This document shows positions 37,319 through 45,691 of a stretch of DNA of 59,682 nucleotides, piece after piece; within the stretch, counting starts at the first letter, position 1, and each line of letters starts with the position of its first letter. The stretch is from positions 1 through 59,682 of the forward strand of contig JAFAZI010000141.1 of the NCBI GenBank assembly GCA_019239875.1, given 5' to 3'. The DNA comes from Frankiaceae bacterium (GTDB lineage: Bacteria > Actinomycetota > Actinomycetes > JAFAQI01). The translations under genes were made by a program, and so were the position numbers. The notes under the pieces were generated by a model. The model saw only the letters and a list, made by a program, of their open reading frames with translations. It had not been told where the DNA came from and ran no database searches.

Positions 37319-38854
37319 TCAGTCGAGTGGGCCGGTCACCGATTCGGCTGCGGCGAGCAGCGAGCCGTCCTGTACGCCGCTGACCGCGGCGTCGATCTCC
37401 GGCGCGAGGTGCCGGTCCGGCCCAGCGCCGGCCACCGACTCGCGCAACCTCGCGACCACCGCGGCGGTCGCCGGCGACGGCTGCACCGGTGCCCGGAAGT
37501 CCAGCGCCCGCGCGGCCGTCAGGATCTCGATCGCGAGCACTCGGCCCAGGAGGTCGATCGACCGACGCAGCTTGCGGGCGGCTGACCAACCCATCGACAC
37601 GTGGTCCTCCTGCATGGCGGAGGACGGGATCGAGTCGACGCTTGCCGGGACGGCGAGCCGCTTGCACTCGCTGACCATGCCGGCCTGCGTGTACTGCGCG
37701 ATCATGTGGCCGGAGTCGACGCCCGGCTCGCCGGCGAGGAAGGGCGGCAGTCCCTGCGACCGGTTTCGGTCGAGCATGCGATCAGTCCGGCGCTCAGCGA
37801 TCGACGCGAGGTCGGCGATCGCGATCGCCAGGAAGTCGAGCACGTACCCGACCGGCGCACCGTGGAAGTTGCCGTTCGACTCGACCCGCCCGTCGGGCAG
37901 CACGACGGGGTTGTCGATCGCCGACGCGAGCTCGGCCACTGAGACTCGCCGCGCGTGCTCCAGCGTGTCGCGGCACGCCCCCGCGACCTGGGGGGCACAG
38001 CGCAGCGAGTACGCGTCCTGCACGCGCGTGTCCTCCGGGCCAGCGTGCGAGGTGACGATCGCTGAGCCGTCGAGCAAAGCGCGCATGTTGGCGGCGGAGA
38101 CTGCCTGGCCGGGCTGCGGCCGGAGCTGTTGGAGGTCCGCAGCAAACACCTTGTCGGTGCCGAGCAGGGCCTCGACGCTCATCGCGGCCGACAGGTCGGC
38201 GGTGGCGATGAGACGGCCGAGGTCGGCGCAGGCGAGCACGAGCGTGCCGAGCATCCCGTCGGTGCCGTTGAGCAGCGCGAGGCCCTCCTTCTCGGCGAGG
38301 ACAACAGGCTCGAGACCCGCTGCCGCGAGGGCTTCGGCGGCCGAGCGACGTTGCCCGCCCGCGTCGAACACCTCGCCTTCACCCATCAGCGCGAGGGCGC
38401 CGGAGGCGAGCGGTGCGAGGTCTCCGCTGCATCCCAACGACCCGAACTCCGGTACGACGGGCGTGATCCCAGCGTTGAGCAACGCGGCCATCGCCGCCGC
38501 GACGAGCGGCCGGGCTCCGGTACGGCCGGTCGCGATTGTGCGCAGCCGCAGCAGCTGCATCGCCCGGACCACTTCGCGTTCGACCGGCAGACCGGTGCCG
38601 GCGGCATGAGAGCGGACGAGCGATCGCTGCAGGTCAGCCCTCCGCTCGACGGGGATATGGGTGGTGGCGAGCGCCCCGAAACCGGTCGAGATGCCATAGG
38701 CCGGCTGGTCGGAGGCAGCGAGGCGTTCGACGTATGCCCGCGACTCCGCCATGGCGTCCCATGCCTCCCGCGACACCTCGACCTCGGCGCCGTCACGGGC
38801 CACGGCGACGACATCCGCCGGCGTCAGCGGTTCCGGCGTGACGACGACGGTCAT
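37319..38854 (-). CDS. hutH: histidine ammonia-lyase
   Basis: 511 residues from the ATG at 38854, which overlaps the stop of the aminotransferase gene (ATGA). Landmarks: YGISTGFG (53-60) and the MIO-forming site GSLGCSGDLAPLA, where the cyclising triad is Cys142-Ser143-Gly144 rather than the Ala-Ser-Gly of Pseudomonas; Cys is also seen in Streptomyces histidases. It deaminates L-histidine to urocanate, the first step of the pathway. Confidence 0.96.
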   Translation of the reverse strand: MTVVVTPEPLTPADVVAVARDGAEVEVSREAWDAMAESRAYVERLAASDQPAYGISTGFGALATTHIPVERRADLQRSLVRSHAAGTGLPVEREVVRAMQLLRLRTIATGRTGARPLVAAAMAALLNAGITPVVPEFGSLGCSGDLAPLASGALALMGEGEVFDAGGQRRSAAEALAAAGLEPVVLAEKEGLALLNGTDGMLGTLVLACADLGRLIATADLSAAMSVEALLGTDKVFAADLQQLRPQPGQAVSAANMRALLDGSAIVTSHAGPEDTRVQDAYSLRCAPQVAGACRDTLEHARRVSVAELASAIDNPVVLPDGRVESNGNFHGAPVGYVLDFLAIAIADLASIAERRTDRMLDRNRSQGLPPFLAGEPGVDSGHMIAQYTQAGMVSECKRLAVPASVDSIPSSAMQEDHVSMGWSAARKLRRSIDLLGRVLAIEILTAARALDFRAPVQPSPATAAVVARLRESVAGAGPDRHLAPEIDAAVSGVQDGSLLAAAESVTGPLD

Positions 38855-39669
38855 GGGTCGATCTCGCGGCTGCACTCGGCGAACACCGACATTGCGCGCT
38901 TGGTCAAGGGGCCGGGGGCGGCGGGGAGGACCAGACCGTCGACGGCCCGGATCGGCTGAACGTCTCTGGTGCTCGACGTGAGAAATGCCTCGGAGGAGTC
39001 GCCGAGGGCAGTGATGGGCACCGCCCGCTCAACGACGTCGCCGAGCCACTCGATGACGAGCTCGCGGGTGATGCCCGCCAGGCACCCGCTCGACAGCGGC
39101 GGGGTGATGAGCTCGCCCCTGAAGACGATGAAGATGTTGCTGCCGGTGCCTTCACAGAGCTCGCCCACAGAGTTCGCGAGGATCGCCTCACTGGTGCCGC
39201 GCTCGTGCGCTCGCCGCAGCGCGATGACGTTGTCGGCGTACGACGTCGTCTTCATGCCCGCTGTCGCCGCGCGTTCGTTGCGCGTCCACGGCACGATCGA
39301 CACGTCGGCCGTCGGGGGCCAGTCGGTGAGCGGTGCGGTGGCGACCATGACGGTCGGACCGGCCTCACCACGATCGGTGCCGAACGGCGACGGCCCACCG
39401 GTCACGGTGACGCGGAGCCTGACCCGAGGCCGGCCGTCAGCGGCAACCACCTCCGCGACTGCGGCACGAACCAGGTCGAGATCGACCTCGAGTCCGAGGC
39501 CGGCCGCCGAAGTCTCCAGGCGGCGGAGATGGCGGCTCAGCGCAAAGGGCTGACCGGCCACGACCTTCATCGTCTCGAAGACGCCATCGCCCACCGTGAT
39601 GCCATGGTCGTCAGCGCGGAGAACCCTGGCGTCAGGGTCGGTCAGCGCCCCGTTCACCCACAGCGTCAT
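38851..39669 (-). CDS. class IV aminotransferase / aminodeoxychorismate lyase-like PLP enzyme
   Basis: 272 residues from the ATG at 39669 (MTLWVNGALTDPDARVL); the longer open frame reads into hutG out of phase. Fold-type IV signatures: DHGITVGDGVFETMKV, catalytic Lys140 in AGMKTTSYADNVIAL, and ANSVGELCEGTGSNIF for PLP binding. Reaction could be 4-amino-4-deoxychorismate lyase, D-amino acid or branched-chain transamination; the sequence alone does not decide. It lies 13 bp after the hutG-like gene and overlaps hutH by four bases, so it is translated with the histidine genes although no such step is known in the Hut pathway. Confidence 0.85.
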   Translation of the reverse strand: MTLWVNGALTDPDARVLRADDHGITVGDGVFETMKVVAGQPFALSRHLRRLETSAAGLGLEVDLDLVRAAVAEVVAADGRPRVRLRVTVTGGPSPFGTDRGEAGPTVMVATAPLTDWPPTADVSIVPWTRNERAATAGMKTTSYADNVIALRRAHERGTSEAILANSVGELCEGTGSNIFIVFRGELITPPLSSGCLAGITRELVIEWLGDVVERAVPITALGDSSEAFLTSSTRDVQPIRAVDGLVLPAAPGPLTKRAMSVFAECSREIDP

Positions 39670-39682
39670 CGCGTCGACCCTG

Positions 39683-40600
39683 TCATTGGTCGGCCCGAAG
39701 CGCCAACCCGGCTGCGACCTCCAGGACGCACAGAGCGGCCAGGCGGACCGTCCGCTCGTCGTCCGCGTCGCGGGTCGCGTCGACCTCGGCGATGTCGATC
39801 GCCCGCACCCTGGGGTCGTGGCCCGCGACGAATGCCGCCTGCATGATCTCGGACGCCGTGAAGCCCCCGGGCAGGCTGGCCGGGCAGGCCGGCGCCACGG
39901 AGCGGTCGCACACGTCCATGTCGAGGTCGACATAGATGCCGGCCCCGCCCGCGCCCGCGATCTCGAGCGCCTCATGAAGGCACTCCTCGATGCCTCGCCG
40001 CGCCACCTCGCTGCGGCCGATCACGGTGACGCCGCGGGCGTGCGCCTCGGTGGCGTACGAGCGGCTATTGGCCCAGTCGGCGATGCCGACCTGGACGATC
40101 CGCTCCCCCGGCAGACCGGCGTCGATCAAGTCGCGCACCGGCGTGCCGTTGCTCCGGCCATCGCGCAGGTCGTGGTGGGCGTCGAGGGTCACCAGCCCCG
40201 CGCGATCGAGGTCATCGCCGAAGGTGCCGCCCATCACCGGGTAGGTCAGCGAGTTGTCGCCGCCGATGGCAAGCAACAGCCGCGACTTGGCCGCCGCTGT
40301 GCCGGCCGCCGTACGGACCCGCCACTCCCCTTCCACAGGCACATCCGGGTCTTCGACGTCGCCGCGGTCCCACGGGGCGAGGAGGTCGGCCAGGTCGATC
40401 CGCCGGGAGGCGCTCCACGTCGAGTAGCGGCTCAACGCACGGCGTACCGCTGCAGGGGTCGCATGGGCGCCGGTCGTGGAGATCGAGGTCGCGAAGGCCG
40501 GTACGCCGAGGATCGCCAGGTCAACGGGGCGGTCGCCAGGCCCCGCTGCGAGCCATTCCGAGGCGCGCGGCCAGCGGCGATCCTCCGGCTTGGTGACCAC
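39683..40600 (-). CDS. hutG: ureohydrolase family enzyme, probable formimidoylglutamase (HutG-like)
   Basis: 305 residues, arginase/agmatinase fold. Metal motifs: GGDNS (Asn116 where most members have His), LDAHHDLRDG (D140, H142, D144) and YVDLDMDVCD (D225, D227). The C-terminal acidic ligand region follows. By position at the head of hutH-hutU-hutI it should hydrolyse formimidoylglutamate to glutamate and formamide. The Asn in the first metal motif is also seen in some actinobacterial agmatinase-like proteins, as far as I recall, and may alter metal binding. It likely starts the cluster's transcript. Confidence 0.82.
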   Translation of the reverse strand: MVTKPEDRRWPRASEWLAAGPGDRPVDLAILGVPAFATSISTTGAHATPAAVRRALSRYSTWSASRRIDLADLLAPWDRGDVEDPDVPVEGEWRVRTAAGTAAAKSRLLLAIGGDNSLTYPVMGGTFGDDLDRAGLVTLDAHHDLRDGRSNGTPVRDLIDAGLPGERIVQVGIADWANSRSYATEAHARGVTVIGRSEVARRGIEECLHEALEIAGAGGAGIYVDLDMDVCDRSVAPACPASLPGGFTASEIMQAAFVAGHDPRVRAIDIAEVDATRDADDERTVRLAALCVLEVAAGLALRADQ

Positions 40601-40674
40601 GACGCGATGCTGTCACGTCCGTCGCCCGTGTAACATCGGCAGGCACCAACGAGGCGGAATCACGCCTCTGGCGC

Positions 40675-40747
40675 GCGGACGTAGCGCAGCTGGTAGCGCA
40701 TCACCTTGCCAAGGTGAGGGTCGCGGGTTCGAATCCCGTCGTCCGCT
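40675..40747 (+). tRNA. tRNA-Gly (anticodon GCC)
   Basis: Acceptor GCGGACG pairs with CGTCCGC, the anticodon GCC is at 40708-40710 in loop TTGCCAA, and the T-arm is GGGTTCGAATCCC. No CCA is encoded. First of three clustered tRNAs. Confidence 0.97.
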
Positions 40748-40783
40748 CGGCGGCGCCTCTCGGGGCGCCACTTGCACCACCCA

Positions 40784-40855
40784 GGCGGGTTGGCCGAGTG
40801 GCTTAGGCAAGGGCCTGCAAAGCCCTGTACGCGGGTTCGATTCCCGCACCCGCCT
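40784..40855 (+). tRNA. tRNA-Cys (anticodon GCA)
   Basis: Acceptor GGCGGGT pairs with ACCCGCC, anticodon GCA at 40817-40819, T-arm CGGGTTCGATTCCCG. No CCA encoded. It lies 36 bp after tRNA-Gly and 12 bp before tRNA-Val. Confidence 0.97.
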
Positions 40856-40867
40856 CGCAAGACCCAC

Positions 40868-40945
40868 GGGCGATTGGCGCAGTCTGGCTAGCGCGCTTCC
40901 CTGACACGGAAGAGGTCACAGGTTCAAGTCCTGTATCGCCCACCA
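40868..40945 (+). tRNA. tRNA-Val (anticodon GAC), integration target
   Basis: Acceptor GGGCGAT pairs with ATCGCCC, anticodon GAC at 40903-40905, T-arm AGGTTCAAGTCCT, and CCA is encoded. The last 48 bases (40898-40945) are repeated exactly at 55198-55245, so the gene is intact but its 3' part now derives from the integrated element. Confidence 0.98.
40898..40945 (+). repeat. attL core: 3' part of tRNA-Val
   Basis: A 48-base stretch from the anticodon stem through CCA is identical to 55198-55245. Bases before and after differ between the two copies, so both edges are sharp. This is the usual result of tyrosine-integrase insertion at a tRNA 3' end. Confidence 0.95.
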
Positions 40946-40971
40946 CACATCACCGCAGGTCAACGCCTAAA

Positions 40972-41835
40972 TTGCGTGCCGAGGCGCTCTTCCGTCGGCA
41001 TCATGAATTGGTGTCGGGTAGCCAAACTGGTAGCCATCCGCCACCGGACTTCGATCTCAGCGCACTCGCGCCGATCTTCCGGCGCATCGAAGAACTAATC
41101 CGCGTGTCAGAAGTTCGCCCCAACGATCCGGCACCGGGCAGCGCATTCGCGGGCGACGTGCGCTGGTCACCGGATTACAACGGTGCCTATCTCGCTCAGC
41201 TCAGTTTCTCGGTCGCAACAGACCATCTGCATGCGCTGCACACAGCGCTAGTGACCGGCAAGACGATCCACACCTACGCACCGTTCACCCTCCTGCGGGG
41301 CACACTCGACAACGCCGCGACTGGCATCTGGCTGCTGATGCCAAGCAAGCGATCGGAACGAGTCTTGCGAGCTCTTCGCGTGGGCGGGCAAAGCATCGTC
41401 GAAGTGAGGGCGATTCACGACATCACCGGTCAGCTGCCGACATCCGGCCGCACTCCTGACCAGCAACTACAAGCCCTCAAGAGTCTCGCCGCGTCGAGAG
41501 GTCTCGACCCGGACCTCGTCGGCGGCAGGCTCGGCACCGCATCCATAATCCGTGCCGCTAGCAACGACGCAGCTCTCAGCGGTTCGGACCTCGAGCTGCT
41601 GTTGTGGCGCGTATGTAGCGGCCTGAACCACGGCCGGTCCTGGGCAACACTTGCGGCGCTCGAGCGCGACGTCGTGGAGAAGACTGGCAACGCGCTCATG
41701 ATCCGCTTGACGGCGCCTTCCGTTCCTCTTCTCGCCACGGCCGAGGTCGCGACCCACATGACCGAGCGGCTTTATGAACTCCTAGAGCTGCGGCGCACAG
41801 ACCACCTTCGACACCTAGGGGTGCCAGGCCGTTGA
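40972..41835 (+). CDS. hypothetical helical protein next to attL
   Basis: Up to 287 residues from a TTG at 40972; the start is uncertain because candidate integrase arm sites lie at 41016-41036, and a start near the FDLSALAPIFRRIEEL helix (about residue 27 on) is more likely. Mostly helical, with FTLLRGTLDNAATGIWLLMP and RVCSGLNH (R213 to H220 by the long numbering), an R-x6-H pattern like HEPN RNases. Similar unnamed proteins occur in actinobacterial accessory regions. Cargo position beside the attachment site is where satellites and prophages often carry defence genes. Function not established. Confidence 0.65.
   Translation: MRAEALFRRHHELVSGSQTGSHPPPDFDLSALAPIFRRIEELIRVSEVRPNDPAPGSAFAGDVRWSPDYNGAYLAQLSFSVATDHLHALHTALVTGKTIHTYAPFTLLRGTLDNAATGIWLLMPSKRSERVLRALRVGGQSIVEVRAIHDITGQLPTSGRTPDQQLQALKSLAASRGLDPDLVGGRLGTASIIRAASNDAALSGSDLELLLWRVCSGLNHGRSWATLAALERDVVEKTGNALMIRLTAPSVPLLATAEVATHMTERLYELLELRRTDHLRHLGVPGR
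41016..41036 (+). promoter_or_regulatory. candidate integrase arm-type sites, left end
   Basis: Two direct GGTAGCCA boxes, starting at 41017 and 41029 (12-bp spacing). The same pair with the same spacing and orientation occurs inside the right end (55085 and 55097). Paired boxes at both ends beside att cores are typical of tyrosine-integrase arm sites. Confidence 0.65.
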
Positions 41836-41897
41836 CGACTGGGCGATCGCCAAATCAGGTGCAGGTCACCTGACGTTCTGGAACGATCGGCCACGTC

Positions 41898-42491
41898 ATG
41901 TCATCGCGTCTGCCTCGGCAACCTCCCGAGTTTCACTTTCGCAACGAAGCGGCCACTCACTGCGCGTTCTGGTTCGACACCGTTGGCATGCAGCGAGAGC
42001 GAATGATTCGCCCGCGCAACCCCGAGACCGACCGGACGAGCTTGCGACTCGCCGATGCGCTCTTCCTCTTGGTCGCGATCTTCCGTCTCCGCCGATCGTG
42101 CAACCTTGTACGGCGAGCCCTTTCAGACGAACCTGTCAGATGCCTAGAGGTTGATGAGGCGGCCGCAGCGTTTGATCAAGCGGTGCCCCAGCTCGACACC
42201 TTTCGTCATGCCACAGAGCACTTCGATGAATGGATCTTCGGCGAAGGTCGCCGGCAGCCACCCGCGGCCGACGGTACATATCCATTTCGAACGAAGGCCA
42301 CGCACGTCCGCGTCCACACCAACGACGCCCGCGGCGATCGATACCTCTTCGAACTCGAAGGAATTGAGATCGATCTCTGCGACGCGGCGGACGCGGCGAG
42401 CCATCTCGGGATCCGACTCAACGGAATTCTGAACAGAGACGCCGACGATTTGCCGCAGCGATACGTCCGTATGCAACAGCGGCGCACCTAA
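41898..42491 (+). CDS. hypothetical protein with HEPN-like RHxxxH motif
   Basis: 197 residues. The N-terminal half is helical (DALFLLVAIFRLRRSCNLVRR), then FRHATEHFDEWIFGEG (R103-H104-x3-H108), the R-polar-x3-H signature of HEPN ribonucleases, followed by a beta-rich end (YLFELEGIEIDL). No full-domain match can be claimed by eye. It lies 62 bp after the preceding cargo gene on the same strand, so the two may form one unit, and its last four bases overlap the end of the convergent integrase gene. Confidence 0.65.
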   Translation: MSSRLPRQPPEFHFRNEAATHCAFWFDTVGMQRERMIRPRNPETDRTSLRLADALFLLVAIFRLRRSCNLVRRALSDEPVRCLEVDEAAAAFDQAVPQLDTFRHATEHFDEWIFGEGRRQPPAADGTYPFRTKATHVRVHTNDARGDRYLFELEGIEIDLCDAADAASHLGIRLNGILNRDADDLPQRYVRMQQRRT

Positions 42492-43636
42492 CTCGCCGTA
42501 CCTCCGAACGCCGCTTCCATCGGCTCAACAGCCGCAACGATCTCTGGCGTCAACAGGTGCCGATAAACCTGAGATGTGACCCGGATGCTCTCGTGGCCGA
42601 GTAGGTCGGCGATCTCTTCGATTCGCACCCCGGCGGCCGACAAGATCGACGCCGCCGAGTGACGGAGCTCGTGCGGGTGCCAGTGGCCGAGGTTCGCCTT
42701 CGTGGTGAGCCTCGAGAACGTCCGCCGGAGATTGGCCGGGTCGACTGGTGTGCCGACACCGGTGGAGAAAACGAGGTCCTGGTCGGACCATGCGGCAGCG
42801 GCGAGCCGCTCCGAGGCCTGGTCACGCTTGAGAGCTCGTAGTGCGTCGACGACGGGGGAAGGCATGCGGAGCGTGCGCCGACTCGTCGAGGTCTTGACGT
42901 CGCCGAGCACGAGATCAGAGCCGTGCCGCAGCAGCGCGCGACGGACCGTGAGGGTGCCCACTTCGAGGTCGACGCAGGACCATGTCAGCCCGAGCAGTTC
43001 GCCCGGGCGGAGGCCGCACATCAGACCCGTGACGATTGCCGCCTCGAGCCGATCGCCCTTCGCGGCTTCGAGCAGCGCCGCTGCCTGCTCGACAGTCAGG
43101 CTCCGCGACTTCCGCACCGAGCCCGCGGGAGTGTCGACCAGCTCGGCGACGTTGCGAGCGATCGCCCCGCGGCGTTCGGCCTGTCGGAGGGCACGCACGA
43201 GCACACTCCGGATGCGCGCGAGAGAGGCCTTCGCCATGCCATCCGCGGCCTTCGCAGCGAGCATCGACTCGACGTCATCAGGAGTCAGGTCGCGCAGACG
43301 TTTGTGTCCAAGCGCCGGGATCAGGTGCTTGTTGATCGCCCACTCGTATACCGCGATCGTGTTTCCCGACTCGGCCTGCGCCGGCGGATTCGCGAGCCAC
43401 GACTCGAGCAGGTCCGCGACCGTCGTTCTCTGATCGCCGACCGGGACACCGTCCTCGACTTTGCGCAGCGCGGCAGAGAGTTTCGCGCGAGCCTCGGCCT
43501 TCGTCCGGCCAGTCACCTTCGCGCGGCGCCGCTTGCCAGCGCCGTCACGGCCGAGGTCGACGAAACCGATCCATCGACCAGCTGCCTCGCTGTAGAAGAG
43601 CGAGCCCTCGCCGTGTTGGCGCCTTTGAGTCGTCAT
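42488..43636 (-). CDS. int: tyrosine site-specific integrase
   Basis: 382 residues. An N-terminal AP2-like arm-binding domain (GEGSLFYSEAAGRWIGFVDLG), a SAM-like core-binding domain (about 72-160), then the catalytic domain with R210 (GLRPGELLGL), K248, H322-x2-R325 (HPHELRHSAAS), H348 and nucleophile Y358 (VTSQVYRHL). This is the form that integrates at tRNA genes, and the AP2-like domain should bind the GGTAGCCA arm sites. It overlaps the upstream zinc-ribbon gene by four bases. Confidence 0.96.
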   Translation of the reverse strand: MTTQRRQHGEGSLFYSEAAGRWIGFVDLGRDGAGKRRRAKVTGRTKAEARAKLSAALRKVEDGVPVGDQRTTVADLLESWLANPPAQAESGNTIAVYEWAINKHLIPALGHKRLRDLTPDDVESMLAAKAADGMAKASLARIRSVLVRALRQAERRGAIARNVAELVDTPAGSVRKSRSLTVEQAAALLEAAKGDRLEAAIVTGLMCGLRPGELLGLTWSCVDLEVGTLTVRRALLRHGSDLVLGDVKTSTSRRTLRMPSPVVDALRALKRDQASERLAAAAWSDQDLVFSTGVGTPVDPANLRRTFSRLTTKANLGHWHPHELRHSAASILSAAGVRIEEIADLLGHESIRVTSQVYRHLLTPEIVAAVEPMEAAFGGTAS

Positions 43637-44610
43637 CGTTTCCCCGCCCTATACACGGCGGCCCCCTTTGCTCGCTGACGTTGCTTATATCGACGCGCCG
43701 CGGCCCTCTGCGCCGCGGCAAGCCCGCACTTGGGACACCAAGAGCGCTCACCCGGTCTGGGCTGCCGCTTGGGAACGAAGGGGCGAGCGCATCCGGCACA
43801 GATCGCGAACCCGTCCGCCTGGGAGAAGATGAGCGCCAACTGCAGCGCGACCGATCCCAGCGGACCATGAGGCTGAATCTCGAGCTGGAAGGAGTCGGAG
43901 GATCCCAAGATCGGCATGTTGAATCGAACCTGGATAGCCGATAGCCCGAGGAATCCGTCGACGCCGTTCGCCAGCATCGCCGTGTCGAGCCTCAAACGAG
44001 CCGCCTCCGTGGGCTGCTGTTTGCAAAACAGTGACCAGTGACCAGTGACATCCAGCAGGGCCACTCGCTCATCATCGACGGGGCGACCGAGCTGGACGGT
44101 GGCCGCCGCGAAGAGCAGCGCCCGAACATATTCGGACCACCGGATGACGTCAGCAATTCGGATAACTAGCTGTCCGGCGACACGCTGTCGCCGGCACACA
44201 CCGCGACGGGTCGTGGACCGAAGGAGGCCGAAGTCGTCCCGCACCTTGGCGCTCGGCGCGACATGCGCCATCGGCATTCCGTGAACGCATAGCTCCGGAA
44301 CGCCCCACTCGCCCGCAAAGCGCACGACCGCGTCGTGATCAGTGGGGGTGGTCGCGAGGGCCAGGAAGTCGTCGAACAACGCTGGGCCTCCCTGCGTCAC
44401 CTTGTACTCGAATGAGTCGTCTGTGACCGTGCCCTCGGCGTCCCAATACAGGAAGCCAGATTTGTGCCAGGCCTTGGCCGGGACCAGCCAGCCACCGACG
44501 TGCGCTGGCCGACCCAGGTCACCGCTCCCGTCGTCATCGGTAAAACCTGCCTGCGCCCACGCGATCTCGTCCGCAGGCCAGACGGGCGCAGCGTGTTCGC
44601 GCTTGGTCAT
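43633..44610 (-). CDS. hypothetical protein with C-terminal zinc ribbon, coupled to the integrase
   Basis: 325 residues from the ATG at 44610; the longer open frame reads through the divergent excisionase gene out of phase. No N-terminal domain is recognised. The C terminus has CAGCARPFVPKRQPRPGERS then CPKC, a CxxC-x(n)-CxxC zinc ribbon followed by a basic helix (RRYKQRQRAKG), as in several actinobacterial phage/ICE proteins. The four-base overlap with int suggests co-regulation. A divergent promoter region of 87 bp separates it from the excisionase-like gene. Confidence 0.72.
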   Translation of the reverse strand: MTKREHAAPVWPADEIAWAQAGFTDDDGSGDLGRPAHVGGWLVPAKAWHKSGFLYWDAEGTVTDDSFEYKVTQGGPALFDDFLALATTPTDHDAVVRFAGEWGVPELCVHGMPMAHVAPSAKVRDDFGLLRSTTRRGVCRRQRVAGQLVIRIADVIRWSEYVRALLFAAATVQLGRPVDDERVALLDVTGHWSLFCKQQPTEAARLRLDTAMLANGVDGFLGLSAIQVRFNMPILGSSDSFQLEIQPHGPLGSVALQLALIFSQADGFAICAGCARPFVPKRQPRPGERSWCPKCGLAAAQRAAARRYKQRQRAKGAAVYRAGKR

Positions 44611-44697
44611 AGTCAGTTCATAGCGGCATGGACTAGGACGGTCAAGGATGGACCCACGATTCGTTTGTCCGGCGTGTCGAACGGAAGGCGGATCGCG

Positions 44698-44883
44698 TTG
44701 AGAGACAAGTTGATGTACCGAGTTCCCGAGGCGGCAGAACTGCTGGGCATCGGCCGATCCAAACTCTTTGAGCTGATGGCGGCCGGACAAATCGAATCGG
44801 TGAAGGTCGGCCGATCGAGGTTGATCCCCGCCGCTGCCCTGGACAAGTTCGTGGCGCGGCTTTGCGGCGACCCAGCCGCCTGA
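44698..44883 (+). CDS. xis: excisionase-like helix-turn-helix protein
   Basis: About 61 residues from a TTG with GGAAGG nine bases upstream; an ATG at 44713 would give 56. The sequence MYRVPEAAELLGIGRSKLFELMAAGQIESVKVGRSRLIPAAALDKFV is a compact MerR/Xis-type DNA-binding domain. It is divergent from the int-containing operon and begins the plus-strand run of element genes, so it may control excision and the early promoter. Confidence 0.85.
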   Translation: MRDKLMYRVPEAAELLGIGRSKLFELMAAGQIESVKVGRSRLIPAAALDKFVARLCGDPAA

Positions 44884-44890
44884 GCGACGC

Positions 44891-45691
44891 ATGACCCGCG
44901 TCCGATTCGATCCGTACTTTTTCACGGATCCTAGGTGGGAGCGGCTTGGCGCAGACGCCTTCATCCTTCACCAGTGCGCGTGTGCCTACGTCGTGAGCAA
45001 CCTCACCGATGGGTTCGTGTCGACCTCACGCGCACCAACTCTCGCGCCCGGCCTCGTGAAGCGACCGAAGACGGCGATCGCCGCATTGCTCGATGACGGC
45101 CTCTGGACACCTACAGATGGCGGTTACAAGGTCTGCGTTTGCCTCGACAACCTCCGAACCTCGGCCGGCCGCGGTGACGAGCAGCCGAGCCGCGCATACG
45201 TCGAAGGCGAGCGCGAGCGCCTCGCACGTAACAAGGCAGCTTGGGCCGAGCGTCAGCGCAAACAGAAGGTTGCTGACCCGGGAATCGATTCCCTGCCGAC
45301 GATCACGGGACCGGTTGAAGAATCGATTCCGAATCATCAACAGACCAGTACGGATCAGTACGGGACAGGGACTACGTCCCCTGTCCCTGTCCCGATGTCT
45401 TCGCTCGTCGCCGCCACTGGGCGGACCGACGACGAGCCGGGCAAGGCATCCGGGCCAAGCCGAGATCCAGAGGAATGCACGCGGCGCGGCCTCGAGCAGC
45501 TCGTCAAGGACCGCGGCCTCGGCGTCGATGTCGACGAGCTGCTCGGCTTCGCCTACGACCTGAACGATGACCCCTGGCGCGGGTATCTGCTCATCAAGGC
45601 CTTGACCGAGAAGGGACTCGGTGCGAATCGGGCTGCGACCGTCCGATCACGAATTGCGCGTGCCATTCGTGAGAATGCGGGCGCAGCCTGA
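44891..45691 (+). CDS. putative phage-type replication initiator/organiser
   Basis: 266 residues. The N terminus (VRFDPYFFTDPRWERLGADAFILHQCACAYV and IAALLDDGLWTP) resembles the winged-helix region of phage replication or replisome-organiser proteins, followed by a variable linker and a helical C terminus (GLEQLVKDRGLGVDVDELLGFAY). The role is inferred from this pattern and its position right after the excisionase gene. It shares one base with the next gene (TGATG). Confidence 0.5.
   Translation: MTRVRFDPYFFTDPRWERLGADAFILHQCACAYVVSNLTDGFVSTSRAPTLAPGLVKRPKTAIAALLDDGLWTPTDGGYKVCVCLDNLRTSAGRGDEQPSRAYVEGERERLARNKAAWAERQRKQKVADPGIDSLPTITGPVEESIPNHQQTSTDQYGTGTTSPVPVPMSSLVAATGRTDDEPGKASGPSRDPEECTRRGLEQLVKDRGLGVDVDELLGFAYDLNDDPWRGYLLIKALTEKGLGANRAATVRSRIARAIRENAGAA

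Noticed and set aside
40660-40867. Short open frames across the tRNA cluster
   Set aside because: They read through tRNA-Gly and tRNA-Cys, which have clear cloverleaf features; no ribosome site or domain supports a protein.
44100-44135. CCGAACATATTCGG as a LexA box inside the element
   Set aside because: It lacks the GTTCG half of the consensus and lies in coding sequence far from a promoter.
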